Origin: Myxococcales bacterium
Lineage (GTDB): Bacteria; Myxococcota; Myxococcia; Myxococcales; JAKAPL01
DNA: 41,621 bases
Assembly (NCBI GenBank): GCA_021807105.1
Contig: JAKAPL010000029.1
Coordinates: 1 to 41,621, forward strand
Direction: 5' to 3'
The notes under the pieces are model-generated. The model had not been told where the DNA came from, made no database searches, and was given only the letters and a program-made list of their open reading frames with translations. A program made the position numbers and the translations under genes. Shown one piece after another: positions 14,722-22,611 of this stretch (its first letter is position 1; the number at the start of each line of letters is the position of its first letter).

Positions 14722-15273
14722 ATGGTGGTGCTCGCCGCCGTGCTCGCCGCGTGCGGTCACGGCCGGGCCGCGGTTCCCGAGCCGGCCCCCACGCCGGCGT
14801 CGGACGGGGGAGTCTGCCCGCCGGGCACCGTCGCCTCGGTCGCGCCGTGCAGCTACACCCACGTGGCACTGGGGACGCAGGTGCAGTACGCGAGCAACCC
14901 GCCCGCCTGCGGCGACCACTATCCCATCTGGTCGGAGTGGGGCATCATGGCCAACCCGGTCCCTCCAGAGTACTTCGTCCACAACGAGGAGCACGGCGGC
15001 GTGGTTCTGTTGTACAACTGTCCGTCGAGTTGCCCGTCGATCGTGACCACGCTGACCCAAGTCCTCGAAAACCAACCAGCGGACCCGCTCTGCGCGGGCA
15101 GCGGCGTCAACGCCCGGATGTTGCTCACCCCGGACCCTTCGCTCGACGTCCCCGTGGCTGCCGCGGCGTGGGGATGGACCTGGCGGGAGCCGGACGCCTG
15201 CGTGGACACCGCGTCGCTCCAAGCGTTCATCGACGCCCACTACGGACAAGGGCGGGAGGCCATCTGCCCATGA
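14722..15273 (+). CDS. DUF3105 domain lipoprotein
   Basis: The 183-residue protein starts with a very short signal sequence and a lipobox (VLAAC, Cys11), so it is probably a lipoprotein. The body carries the DUF3105 hallmarks: CSYTHVALGTQVQY, PPACGDHYPIWSEWG, and YFVHNEEHGGVVLLYNCPSSC with the conserved His-rich stretch. The biochemical function of DUF3105 is unknown; conserved His and Cys suggest metal or redox chemistry, which is inference. The ATG at 14722 has GGGGA about 10 bases before it. A signal peptide without basic residues is unusual, so a slightly earlier non-ATG start is possible. It overlaps the following hydrolase gene by 4 bases (ATGA). Confidence 0.82.
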   Translation: MVVLAAVLAACGHGRAAVPEPAPTPASDGGVCPPGTVASVAPCSYTHVALGTQVQYASNPPACGDHYPIWSEWGIMANPVPPEYFVHNEEHGGVVLLYNCPSSCPSIVTTLTQVLENQPADPLCAGSGVNARMLLTPDPSLDVPVAAAAWGWTWREPDACVDTASLQAFIDAHYGQGREAICP

Positions 15274-16256
15274 CCCAGGGGAAGCGCGAGAGCTGGCGCC
15301 GCCGAGCGGGAGCCTTTCTCACCGACGGCTTCTTCCAGGGCTCTTCGGACATCGGGCGGCGGCTTCCCCTGGCCGATCCGGCGCGCCACCACGTCGAAGT
15401 CATCCGCGACATCGCGTACCGAGACGGCGGCCTGGCCGAGCATCGCCTCGACATCTACCGCCCGGCGGGCCAGACCGGCCCCTGGCCCGTGGCGCTCTAC
15501 CTGCACGGGGGTGCGTTCCGGATCCTGTCGAAGGACACCCACTGGCTCTTCGGGCTGATCTTCGCCCGCCGTGGCTATCTCACGATCAACGCGAGCTACC
15601 GGCTCGCGCCCGACCACCCGTATCCGGCGGCACACGAGGACGCGGCGGCGGCGCTGCTCTGGACGCTGCGCGAGGTCTCGCGCTTCGGCGGCGATCCGGC
15701 GCGGCTCGTGATCGCGGGAGAATCCGCGGGGGCGAACCTCGCGACCTCGCTCGCGGTCGCTTCCGCGTGGCGTCGTCCAGAGCCTTGGGCGCGGGAGGTC
15801 TTCGACGCCGGGGCGCACCCAGGGGCGGTGATGGCCGCCTGCGGCGTCCTCCAGGTGAGCGACACCGATCGATTCCGACGGGCCGGGGGCATCTCCTGGT
15901 TCACGCTCGATCGGCTGGCCGAAATGGAGGATGCGTACCTCCCGGACGGACCGCCGGATAGCCCACGGCCGAGCCTCTGTGATCCGCTGCTCGTGCTCGA
16001 GCGGGCGGGCGCGCCCGAACGCCCGCTGGCGCCTTTCTTCGCGCCGGTCGGCGGGTGGGATGTGCTCAAGGACGACACGCGACGGCTCTCGGAGGCGCTC
16101 GACCGACTCGGCGTGCCCTGCGAGCCGCGCTACTTCCCGCGGGAGATCCACGCGTTCCACGCCTTCATCTTCCGCAAGCCGGCGCGCCGCTGCTGGACCG
16201 AGACGTTCGAGTTCCTCCACCGCCACGTCCCGGCGGCCGGAACGGGTCCCGGATAG
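15270..16256 (+). CDS. Alpha/beta hydrolase (HSL/esterase family)
   Basis: The 328-residue protein is a member of the hormone-sensitive-lipase-like esterases. The oxyanion motif HGGA is at 79-82, the nucleophile Ser152 lies in GESAG, and downstream VGGWDVLKDD and EIHAFHAF supply the acid and the His of the triad. No signal peptide is evident, so it should be cytoplasmic and act on small esters or lipids. The start codon overlaps the stop of the DUF3105 gene, so the two are translationally coupled. No functional link between them is known to me. The substrate cannot be told. Confidence 0.88.
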   Translation: MTQGKRESWRRRAGAFLTDGFFQGSSDIGRRLPLADPARHHVEVIRDIAYRDGGLAEHRLDIYRPAGQTGPWPVALYLHGGAFRILSKDTHWLFGLIFARRGYLTINASYRLAPDHPYPAAHEDAAAALLWTLREVSRFGGDPARLVIAGESAGANLATSLAVASAWRRPEPWAREVFDAGAHPGAVMAACGVLQVSDTDRFRRAGGISWFTLDRLAEMEDAYLPDGPPDSPRPSLCDPLLVLERAGAPERPLAPFFAPVGGWDVLKDDTRRLSEALDRLGVPCEPRYFPREIHAFHAFIFRKPARRCWTETFEFLHRHVPAAGTGPG

Positions 16257-16439
16257 TCGGCTCGGAACACCGTCGCCACGGCGCCTTCGACGTCCCTCTC
16301 CGGCGGCGGTCCGCCGCTTGCTGGCTGCGGCCAGGGTGTCTGCGGGTCGGATCCAAAGTCTGCTGCCCGGCGCGGCTGACGCCGGTGGCCCGCGTCGCGC
16401 CCGGGGGCCCTGTGTCCGGGAGGCGCGCGGTTGACAGGG

Positions 16440-17021
16440 ATGGCGGCCCAGCTTCACGATGGCGCCGTGCGCACCCGGCGTCTGGTCGCCTGCAGCCTCC
16501 TCGTCTTCTCCGCTCGCGCGGCGGCTTCGATCGCGGTGGCGTTGCCGGTCGAGGACCTCGCTTCACGCGCGGACGCGGTCGTGGTCGGCCGGATCGTCGC
16601 CCAGGAGGCCCGCTGGAACGACACGCACCGGCGCATCTTCACCCGCGTCTCCGTCGCGATCGACGCCCGCTGGCTCTGGCGGCCCGCGGCCGGCCCGGGC
16701 GACGAGACGATTGTCGTCGTCCGGCCGGGAGGCGAGCGGGGCGGGTTCGGGCAGGAGGTCTTCGGCGAGCCGACCTTCACGACCGGCGAGCGCGCCGTCC
16801 TCTTCCTCGTCCGCCGTGGCGCGATCTTCCGGGTCGTCGGGATGGCGCAGGGGGTCTTCCACCTCGATGCCGGCGGCCGTGCGGTCCAGGACCTCTCGGG
16901 CCTCGCCCTGGTCCGATCCCAAGCGGGAACGAGGATCGTCGGGGCGCACGGGGCGGGCGGCGAGCCGCCGTTGCGGCTGCCCGATCTGGAGAGACGGGTG
17001 GCCCGTGGCGCCGCGCGCTAG
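16440..17021 (+). CDS. Secreted protein of unknown function, upstream of matrixin-like protease
   Basis: The product (193 residues from the ATG at 16440) has a signal-peptide-like segment RTRRLVACSLLVFSARAAAS. A soluble domain follows, with DAVVVGRIVAQEARWND, ITRVSVAID-like strands and GERAVLFLVRRGAIFRVVG. The pattern looks like a beta-rich envelope domain. I do not recognise a named family. It overlaps the next gene, a secreted metalloprotease, by 17 bases, and may be its partner, chaperone or inhibitor (inference from overlap only). A GTG at 16467 would give a cleaner signal peptide and is a good alternative start; a TTG at 16431 is also in frame. No ribosome-binding site decides between them. 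Confidence 0.65.
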   Translation: MAAQLHDGAVRTRRLVACSLLVFSARAAASIAVALPVEDLASRADAVVVGRIVAQEARWNDTHRRIFTRVSVAIDARWLWRPAAGPGDETIVVVRPGGERGGFGQEVFGEPTFTTGERAVLFLVRRGAIFRVVGMAQGVFHLDAGGRAVQDLSGLALVRSQAGTRIVGAHGAGGEPPLRLPDLERRVARGAAR

Positions 17022-17958
17022 CCTGCTCGCCACGCTGCTGCTCTGTGGCTTCGTGCGGGAGCGTGTACCAACGCCGACGGGCGACGGGCCGTACCTCTTC
17101 TGGGCCTCACGCTCGCCGACGTATGCGGTGAACGAGAGGGGATCGATCCACCTGACCGGCCCCGCGCAGTTCTCCGCGGTGAAGGCGGGCTTCGACGCAT
17201 GGTCGCAGCCGACCTGCACCGACATCCGCCCCCAGGACCTCGGGCTCACCCCCGACACCGAGATCGGCTTCGCTCCCGGCGCCGGGTCTGAGAGCGCGGA
17301 CGGGGGCCGCGACGGCCTCGTCGTCTGGCGGCCGGTCCTGTGCGGGGACGTGGCGCCCAAGTCCGATCCCTGCTGGGCCGAGGCGGACTGCGACGACACG
17401 CACGACTGCCTCGACGACGGCGAGGACGTGGCGGTCGCGGTCACGAGCTTCTTCTTCCGGATCGACACGGGAGAGATCGTGGGCGCGGGTACGGAGCTGA
17501 ACGACCACGGGTTCGTCTTCAGCACGGTGGATTCGCCCCCCTGCGATCCGGGCCGCCCGGCCGCTTGCGACGGAGGCGCCGGGGAGCCCGGCGGGTGCGC
17601 CGCCTACGGCCCACCCATGCCCGCCGCCGACGCGGTGAACCCGACCTGCGTGGCCTTCGACGTGCAGAACACGATGACCCACGAGGCGGGCCACTTCCTC
17701 GGATTCGGGCACACTCCGGTCGCCGGAGCGACGATGAATCCGACGACCGTGGCGGGCGATCTCGGCAAGCGGACGCTCCATCCGGACGACGTGGAGGCCG
17801 TCTGTACGGTCTATCCGGCGCAACCGCCCCAGGACGCCGGCCCGGTTCACGTCGAGGTCGCGGGCGGCTGCGCCTGCGGGCAGACCTCGGGGGGTGCAAC
17901 GATCCTGGCTGTCCTGCTGCTCGCGCTCGGCGTCCCGAGGCCTCGGCGCTCACCGTGA
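17005..17958 (+). CDS. Matrixin-like zinc metalloprotease with MYXO-CTERM tail
   Basis: The 317-residue protein has a short hydrophobic N-terminus (LLATLLLC, perhaps a lipobox at Cys14). Its metzincin zinc motif is HEAGHFLGFGH (226-236), with a Met-turn candidate at Met244 (GATMNP). DVEAVCTVYP after it is the usual end of this matrixin-like domain. The C-terminus GGCACGQTSGG, a hydrophobic helix and PRPRR form a MYXO-CTERM-type sorting tail, as in the sedolisin upstream. It is expected to be a surface or secreted zinc protease. The GTG at 17005 lies within the end of the preceding gene and places the signal sequence directly at the N-terminus; the frame is open much further upstream but as a shadow. 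Confidence 0.85.
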   Translation: MAPRASLLATLLLCGFVRERVPTPTGDGPYLFWASRSPTYAVNERGSIHLTGPAQFSAVKAGFDAWSQPTCTDIRPQDLGLTPDTEIGFAPGAGSESADGGRDGLVVWRPVLCGDVAPKSDPCWAEADCDDTHDCLDDGEDVAVAVTSFFFRIDTGEIVGAGTELNDHGFVFSTVDSPPCDPGRPAACDGGAGEPGGCAAYGPPMPAADAVNPTCVAFDVQNTMTHEAGHFLGFGHTPVAGATMNPTTVAGDLGKRTLHPDDVEAVCTVYPAQPPQDAGPVHVEVAGGCACGQTSGGATILAVLLLALGVPRPRRSP

Positions 17959-18013
17959 GGGAGGGCGGACGAGTTGACCGGGGCCGGCGGGTGCCGATCT
18001 GCCCAATCATGCC

Positions 18014-18098
18014 GCAGCGCGGCCATTCATGGCCGCAACCCAACGCGGCAAGAGGGTTGGCGCGCGACGTCTTCCGGACCGCCTGACGGCGGTCCTCC
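18014..18098. repeat. Dispersed repeat element 2, copy B (partial)
   Basis: GCGGCCAT-TC-ATGGCCGC (18019-18036) is a perfect hairpin. AACCCAACGCGG and CTTCCGGACCGCC-TGAC-GGCGGTCC follow, as in copies A and C. The copy stops after the second hairpin and lacks the GGGGAGCT hairpin and the tail. It lies about 55 bases downstream of the metalloprotease gene. Confidence 0.85.
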
Positions 18099-18218
18099 GA
18101 TTTCCTCGTCCCGGATCATGAGGTCGACGGCGGCGAGCTCGCCTAGGCGCTCCGCCTCGACCTCGATGCGGAGCGGGAGTCTGAACGATCACGCCGGCAA
18201 AGGTGTTAGTGTCGACCC

Positions 18219-19634
18219 GTGGATCCCAACCTCCCGGCGGCCGCGAAGGTCTCCGCGCGGGCGGCCCTCATCGACCTCGCGCAGATTGCGCTCTGGACGC
18301 TCCTCGCCGAGTGGCTCCTGCCACCCGGCGGCCACTTCCATCTCGACGAGGCCGTCCTTTACGACCACGCCCTCCAGGTCGCGCGCACCCTTCACCTCGC
18401 GGCGTACGGTACGCCCGCCTCGACGACGGGCGTCCTCGCGGCCGGTGGCGCGCAAGTGAACCTCCTCGCGCCCGCCTTTTTCTTCGCGCGCGATCCGATC
18501 GCCGGCGCGCGCTGGGTCGTGCTGCTCTCCGCGATCGGCGTCTTCGCCTTCGACCGCGCCCTCGGTCGCCTCGCCGTCGCGCCCTTCTTCCGCGTCGCGG
18601 CGGTGACGCTCCTGCTCTGGAGCCGCTGGCACGCGGCGTTCGCCGACCGGATGTGGCCGCCGCACCTGCTTCTCTTCGCGGTCCCGTTGCTCCTGTGGCT
18701 CTCCGCCGCGCTGCTCACCGCGTCGCGGGGCCGCGGCCCACTCGCCCTCGCCTGGGGCGCGACGGCCGCGACCGTCTTGCAACTGCACGGCTCTGGAACC
18801 GTGGCGGTGGCGCTCTGCTTTCTGCTGCTCCTGCCGGCCGAGGATGGCGGGGGGCTCTCGCCGCGCCTCTTCCCCGCCGCCCTGCTCGGCGTGATCGTCG
18901 CGTACGCTCCGTACCTCGTCGCGGAGTGGCCGAAGTTCGCGAACCTCCGGGCATGGATCGCGCCGGGCCTCCGCCCGCGGCTCGACTGGACGGCGCTGCG
19001 CCTCGGCGTGGAGAGCTTCGCGATCCTCCCCTCGCACGCCGCCGCCTCGATGCCCGGCCACCTCGGGAGCGGCGTCCTCGGCGCGGCCCAGCCCCTCACG
19101 TTCTGGATCGCGGCGGCCTCCACGCCCTTCGGCTTCCTCGTGCGCGGCCGCTGGCGGCGGCCCTCTGCGGCGGCGCTCGTGCTCATACCGTCGTCGCTCT
19201 GGTTCTCCGGACGCGGTTACGCCCACCATTACGTCGTCGCCGCGATGCCCTTCCTCGTCCTGCCCGTGGCCGCGGGCCTCTGGTTCTGGGCGAGGCGGAG
19301 CCGGGAGCTCGCGGGGCTCGCAACCGCCTACCTCGTCGCGTTCGTCGGGATCGGCGCGGCGCTGATGGTCCGCGACTGGCGGCTCCACCCGCCGGAGGCC
19401 ACCCTCGCGCGGCAGGAGCAGATCGCCGCGGCGCTGGTTCGCGCCGGTCCGGACATCCAGCTCGAAGGGTCGCTCGCCGCCGACGCGATCCCCTACGAGA
19501 TCCTCGCCCGGCGACTCTCGAACGTCGAGCTTTCCTTCGGCCGGGGCGTACCCTGCGCGCTCGTCGATCCTCCACCGCCGGGCAATCAGACGCCTCCCGC
19601 TGGCCCGAGGTTCGTCCGGTGCGAGACGAGGTGA
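18219..19634 (+). CDS. Polytopic GT-C (GT39-like) glycosyltransferase family membrane protein
   Basis: The 471-residue protein has about ten hydrophobic helices and, after the first one, HFHLDEAVLYDHA, where an acidic Asp-Glu pair sits in the first outer loop as in dolichyl/undecaprenyl-phosphate-sugar transferases (PMT, ArnT type). A soluble tail with two Cys ends the protein. It probably transfers a sugar from a lipid carrier to an envelope acceptor, but many of these proteins have no known substrate. The GTG at 18219 is chosen because a helix starts soon after; AAAGGTG about 14 bases upstream is a weak ribosome-binding site. It overlaps the next GT-C gene, so the two probably work together or arose by duplication. 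Confidence 0.75.
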   Translation: MDPNLPAAAKVSARAALIDLAQIALWTLLAEWLLPPGGHFHLDEAVLYDHALQVARTLHLAAYGTPASTTGVLAAGGAQVNLLAPAFFFARDPIAGARWVVLLSAIGVFAFDRALGRLAVAPFFRVAAVTLLLWSRWHAAFADRMWPPHLLLFAVPLLLWLSAALLTASRGRGPLALAWGATAATVLQLHGSGTVAVALCFLLLLPAEDGGGLSPRLFPAALLGVIVAYAPYLVAEWPKFANLRAWIAPGLRPRLDWTALRLGVESFAILPSHAAASMPGHLGSGVLGAAQPLTFWIAAASTPFGFLVRGRWRRPSAAALVLIPSSLWFSGRGYAHHYVVAAMPFLVLPVAAGLWFWARRSRELAGLATAYLVAFVGIGAALMVRDWRLHPPEATLARQEQIAAALVRAGPDIQLEGSLAADAIPYEILARRLSNVELSFGRGVPCALVDPPPPGNQTPPAGPRFVRCETR

Positions 19635-21073
19635 GGACGTCCGCCGCTGGCCTCGCCGCGGCGTCGGCCCGGTCGTGGCGCCGCTTTCCGACATACGTGG
19701 CCGCCGCGTCGGGGGTCCTCTTCGCGGGCGCGCTCTTCGAGTACGGCTACCTCGAGGGCGACACGCGCGCGCTCATCAGGGACGCCGCCGCCATCGTCTC
19801 CTGCCTGCGCGCGGGCCAGGCGCACTGCCCCGGCGCGGGCAAGTTCCCGCCGTTCCAGCTCCTCATCACCGTCCCGGCGCTCGCGCTCGGCGCGTCCCCG
19901 AACCTCGCGATGCGGTTGCTCGCGGCGACGAGCACGCTCTGCTTCCTCGGGCTGCTGCTCGTGACCTGGCGGCTGCTCGTCGGCCGCTCGCGCGCGGTCG
20001 CGCTCTCGCTGCTCCTCGTCTTCGGCAGCGGCGAGCTGATCCACTACTCCACCCACTCGTTCGCGGAGATGGCGACCGCGTTCTTCGCCCTCGGGATGGC
20101 CGCGAGCTGGCTGACCGGGAAGACCGCCTGGATCGGCGCCACCGCCTTCCTCGCCGCCACGACGAAGGAGACCGCGGCCCCGCTGCTCGTCGTGCTGGCC
20201 CTCCTCTGTACGCTGGTCCCGGGCGAAGGTCCGTCGTTCTGGCGCCGGGAGCGTGGTCGCTTCCTGGCGCTCTTCGCGGGCCTCGCCGCCGCCGCCGCCG
20301 CGATTGCGGGCCTCAATGAGTGGCGCTTCGGCGTCCCGTGGAACCGCACCTACCTCCTAGAGGCCCGGATGTCGCCGCACGGCTGGACGCACGCCCGCTT
20401 CGCCGCCGCGCTCTGGCTCGCCCCGAACGGGGGGTGGCTCTTCTTCTGGCCCCTTGCCGTCGCGGTCCTCGCCTGCCTCCCCTGGGCCGAGAAGCTGCGC
20501 GCCGGCGATCGGCGCCCGGATCGCCGTCTCATCGTTGGCGCGGCGGCCTACCTCGTCCTCACGACCTACCTCGCGTCGGCCTGGTGGGCCCCGTTCGGCT
20601 GGTGGTGCTGGGGACAGCGGCTGATGCTGCCGTGGCTCCCCCCGCTCCTGCTGCTCGCCGGCTTTGCTTACGCTCCGGGGCTGGCGAGGCTCTGGCGGCC
20701 TCTCGTCGCCACCCCGACCCGCTCCGTCCTCCTCGCCCTCCTGCTCGCGACGCTCGCCCTCCCTCACGTCGCGAGCCTCTTTCGCGGCGAGGTCCTCATC
20801 CACGACACCTTCATGTGGGACGGCGGCTGCCCGTCACCGAGCGTCGGAGCGGCGGAAGCCCACCACCGCTGCATCGAGGGCGAGGCCTTCCGCGGGCCTT
20901 CGCCCCTGCTCCCGGCCTACCGAATGCTCTGGCACCCCTTCGTGCGCGGCCGGGCGTTGCTCTACACGCTGCTCCTCTTCGCCGGGGTCTTCCTGCTGCG
21001 GACGGCCTTCGAGGACGCCGAGGAGCGGGGGCGCAGCTACCCCGCATCGGGACACCCGCCGTCGGGAACGTAG
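19619..21073 (+). CDS. Second polytopic GT-C-like membrane protein
   Basis: The product (484 residues) has about ten membrane helices. EYGYLEGDTRALIRDAA in the first outer loop corresponds to the acidic loop of GT-C transferases, and TKETAAPLLVVLALL resembles a conserved inner segment of this fold. Near the end MWDGGCPSPS and HHRCIEGEAF place cysteines in an outer loop. The GTG at 19619 overlaps the previous gene by 16 bases and has GAGG 8 bases before it; a GTG at 19631 (GTGA overlap) is the alternative. It converges with a minus-strand lipoprotein gene, overlapping its end by 37 bases. Function is inferred at the fold level only. Confidence 0.72.
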   Translation: MRDEVRTSAAGLAAASARSWRRFPTYVAAASGVLFAGALFEYGYLEGDTRALIRDAAAIVSCLRAGQAHCPGAGKFPPFQLLITVPALALGASPNLAMRLLAATSTLCFLGLLLVTWRLLVGRSRAVALSLLLVFGSGELIHYSTHSFAEMATAFFALGMAASWLTGKTAWIGATAFLAATTKETAAPLLVVLALLCTLVPGEGPSFWRRERGRFLALFAGLAAAAAAIAGLNEWRFGVPWNRTYLLEARMSPHGWTHARFAAALWLAPNGGWLFFWPLAVAVLACLPWAEKLRAGDRRPDRRLIVGAAAYLVLTTYLASAWWAPFGWWCWGQRLMLPWLPPLLLLAGFAYAPGLARLWRPLVATPTRSVLLALLLATLALPHVASLFRGEVLIHDTFMWDGGCPSPSVGAAEAHHRCIEGEAFRGPSPLLPAYRMLWHPFVRGRALLYTLLLFAGVFLLRTAFEDAEERGRSYPASGHPPSGT

Positions 21074-21303
21074 CGGGGGGACTCGGAGAGGCAGCGGCCT
21101 TGCGCGCAGCCGAAAGGCGCCGGGCAGTCGCAGGCGCTCTGGCAGCCGCGCTGCTCGCAGGCGCCCGCCTGACAGAAGTAGTCGGTAGGGCAGTCCGCGT
21201 CCGCACGGCAGCCTTCGACGAGAGGGGGAGAGCCGCTCTGCACCGGACCGACGCAAGCGGTCAGGGCAGCGGTGAGGATGGCGGCGGCGAATCTCGTGGC
21301 CAT
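21037..21303 (-). CDS. Small Cys-rich lipoprotein
   Basis: The 88-residue product begins MATRFAAAILTAALTAC, a lipoprotein signal peptide with lipobox LTAC. The mature part has ten or so cysteines in pairs (CRADADCPTDYFCQAGAC, then CQSACDC), resembling the Dickkopf/EB-like Cys modules common in Myxococcota surface proteins. The ATG at 21303 begins one base after the stop of the cytochrome c gene, so it is coupled to it. It may be a small exported partner of the cytochromes or simply co-transcribed. Its 3' end overlaps the convergent GT-C gene by 37 bases. Confidence 0.7.
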   Translation of the reverse strand: MATRFAAAILTAALTACVGPVQSGSPPLVEGCRADADCPTDYFCQAGACEQRGCQSACDCPAPFGCAQGRCLSESPRYVPDGGCPDAG

Positions 21304-21304
21304 G

Positions 21305-21832
21305 TCAGGGGACAAAGAGCCTTCCGGGTGCGGTGAAGGCCGGCGGTTGGGTGTGGCAGACGTTGCACGAACGGATGTCCGGGGGCAGCGGGAACGTCGG
21401 CCCCAGGTTCATCGCGATGCGGCGCGATCCGTTCTGAACCATCACGCTCGACAGCGGCAAGGCGAGCGGCTCCGCGGTGTAGAAGTTCCCGGCGGCGTTG
21501 GTGGTGAGGGTGAGCGTCTTGCCCGTCGCGTCCGTGACGATGACCTGGGCGGAGGCGACCCCGTCGGAGACGCCGGCGTCGGGATCCCCATAGACCGTTC
21601 CCGCGGCCGTCCACGCTTTTTGGCTGGCCCGGCACGGCGTCGTGGAACACCGGGCCGAGCTGTCCGGCGAGTGGCAGAGCAGGCAGTCCATGCCGGGGTC
21701 CATGGTGGGGCTGCCCGACCAGCCGGCGACGACGTCCAGGGGCGAGGGGCTCCCGTTCCCGGTGGCCGGGGAGCCGCAGGCCGTCAGGGCGGCCAGGCCG
21801 AACGCCGCCGCCCACATCGCGCTCGCCCGCAT
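21305..21832 (-). CDS. Di-heme c-type cytochrome lipoprotein with carboxypeptidase-regulatory-like domain
   Basis: The 175-residue protein has a lipoprotein signal (LAALTAC, Cys19) and two CxxCH heme-binding motifs, CLLCH at 50-54 and CNVCH at 156-160. Between them lies a beta-sandwich segment (AGTVYGDPDAGVSDGVASAQ, then TNAAGNFYT) like the carboxypeptidase-regulatory domains fused to cytochromes in other bacteria. It should be a heme protein tethered to a membrane and facing the periplasm or cell surface. The gene starts directly after the stop of the membrane protein gene and is followed one base later by the Cys-rich lipoprotein. This suggests a small electron-transfer module. Confidence 0.82.
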   Translation of the reverse strand: MRASAMWAAAFGLAALTACGSPATGNGSPSPLDVVAGWSGSPTMDPGMDCLLCHSPDSSARCSTTPCRASQKAWTAAGTVYGDPDAGVSDGVASAQVIVTDATGKTLTLTTNAAGNFYTAEPLALPLSSVMVQNGSRRIAMNLGPTFPLPPDIRSCNVCHTQPPAFTAPGRLFVP

Positions 21833-22471
21833 CTATCTGAAGAAGAGCGCGGTGACGCCGGTCGCGACGAATCCGGCGGTCGTGTAGCCGATGACCAGGT
21901 GGGTCGTCGCCAGGGTGGGCTGATTGAGATATCCCTCCCGTGAGACGGTCAGGATGCCGAGGACGATCTCGGCCGCGAACCCCACGGTCGCAGCGAGCAT
22001 GGAGTACTCGTGGATCTTGATGGTGTCGATCCCCTCGCTCTTCTTCTTCACCGGCTCGGGGGCGAGGAGGGCGAGCAGGCCCGCGGCCGCGAAGGTGAGC
22101 ACGGTCCCGGCCTCGAAGCCGTCGTGCCACAGCTCGTAGCGGCCGGTCGCGGGAAGGCCCGCGAAGCGGTCGGAGTAGTTGAGCTGCCCGGTGACGACCG
22201 TCCCGATCAACCCCGCGGCCATCGCGAGGCCGAGTCCCTGGTGCAGGGTGAGCAGGGTCCGCCGCGTCCGCAGCGCGCTCTCGAGGCGGGCGGCCTTCCG
22301 GGCCTCGGGCTTCTTTTCGGGCGGCAGCAGTTCGAAGCCGAAGCCAGGCTCAGCGGGGGGAGCGCTCGATCCCGACGCCACGAGATCGTGCGCGGGCGCC
22401 AGGCGCAAGGGACCAGCGCCGGCGACCGCGGGTAGCGCGGCGAGGATGGGGACGAGGAGGACGGAGGTCAC
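21833..22471 (-). CDS. Four-helix membrane protein, possible b-type cytochrome
   Basis: The 212-residue protein has a signal peptide, a Pro-rich periplasmic stretch and four membrane helices (about 73-97, 120-138, 155-175 and 189-210). Histidines lie at or near helix ends: TLHQGLG, ELWHDGFEAG, IKIHEYSML and ATTHLVIGYTT. Paired histidines in a four-helix bundle are what a diheme cytochrome b (b561 or DUF4405 style) would need. The downstream partner is a c-type cytochrome. Quinone-linked electron transfer to that cytochrome is the working idea; no family is certain. The GTG at 22471 follows GGAAAG. The gene is divergent from the phosphatase gene. Confidence 0.65.
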   Translation of the reverse strand: MTSVLLVPILAALPAVAGAGPLRLAPAHDLVASGSSAPPAEPGFGFELLPPEKKPEARKAARLESALRTRRTLLTLHQGLGLAMAAGLIGTVVTGQLNYSDRFAGLPATGRYELWHDGFEAGTVLTFAAAGLLALLAPEPVKKKSEGIDTIKIHEYSMLAATVGFAAEIVLGILTVSREGYLNQPTLATTHLVIGYTTAGFVATGVTALFFR

Positions 22472-22611
22472 GGCTTTCCGGAGGATGGCCGCCCGATGCT
22501 AACCGCAGGGAGCGCGGCTGCCAAGACGGCGGAACGATTCTCTAGGTTTTCTCAAGGCCCGTGTTAGGATGAGGCCGCTTCATCCACCGCCGTCGTCCCT
22601 AAGGAGGCGCG

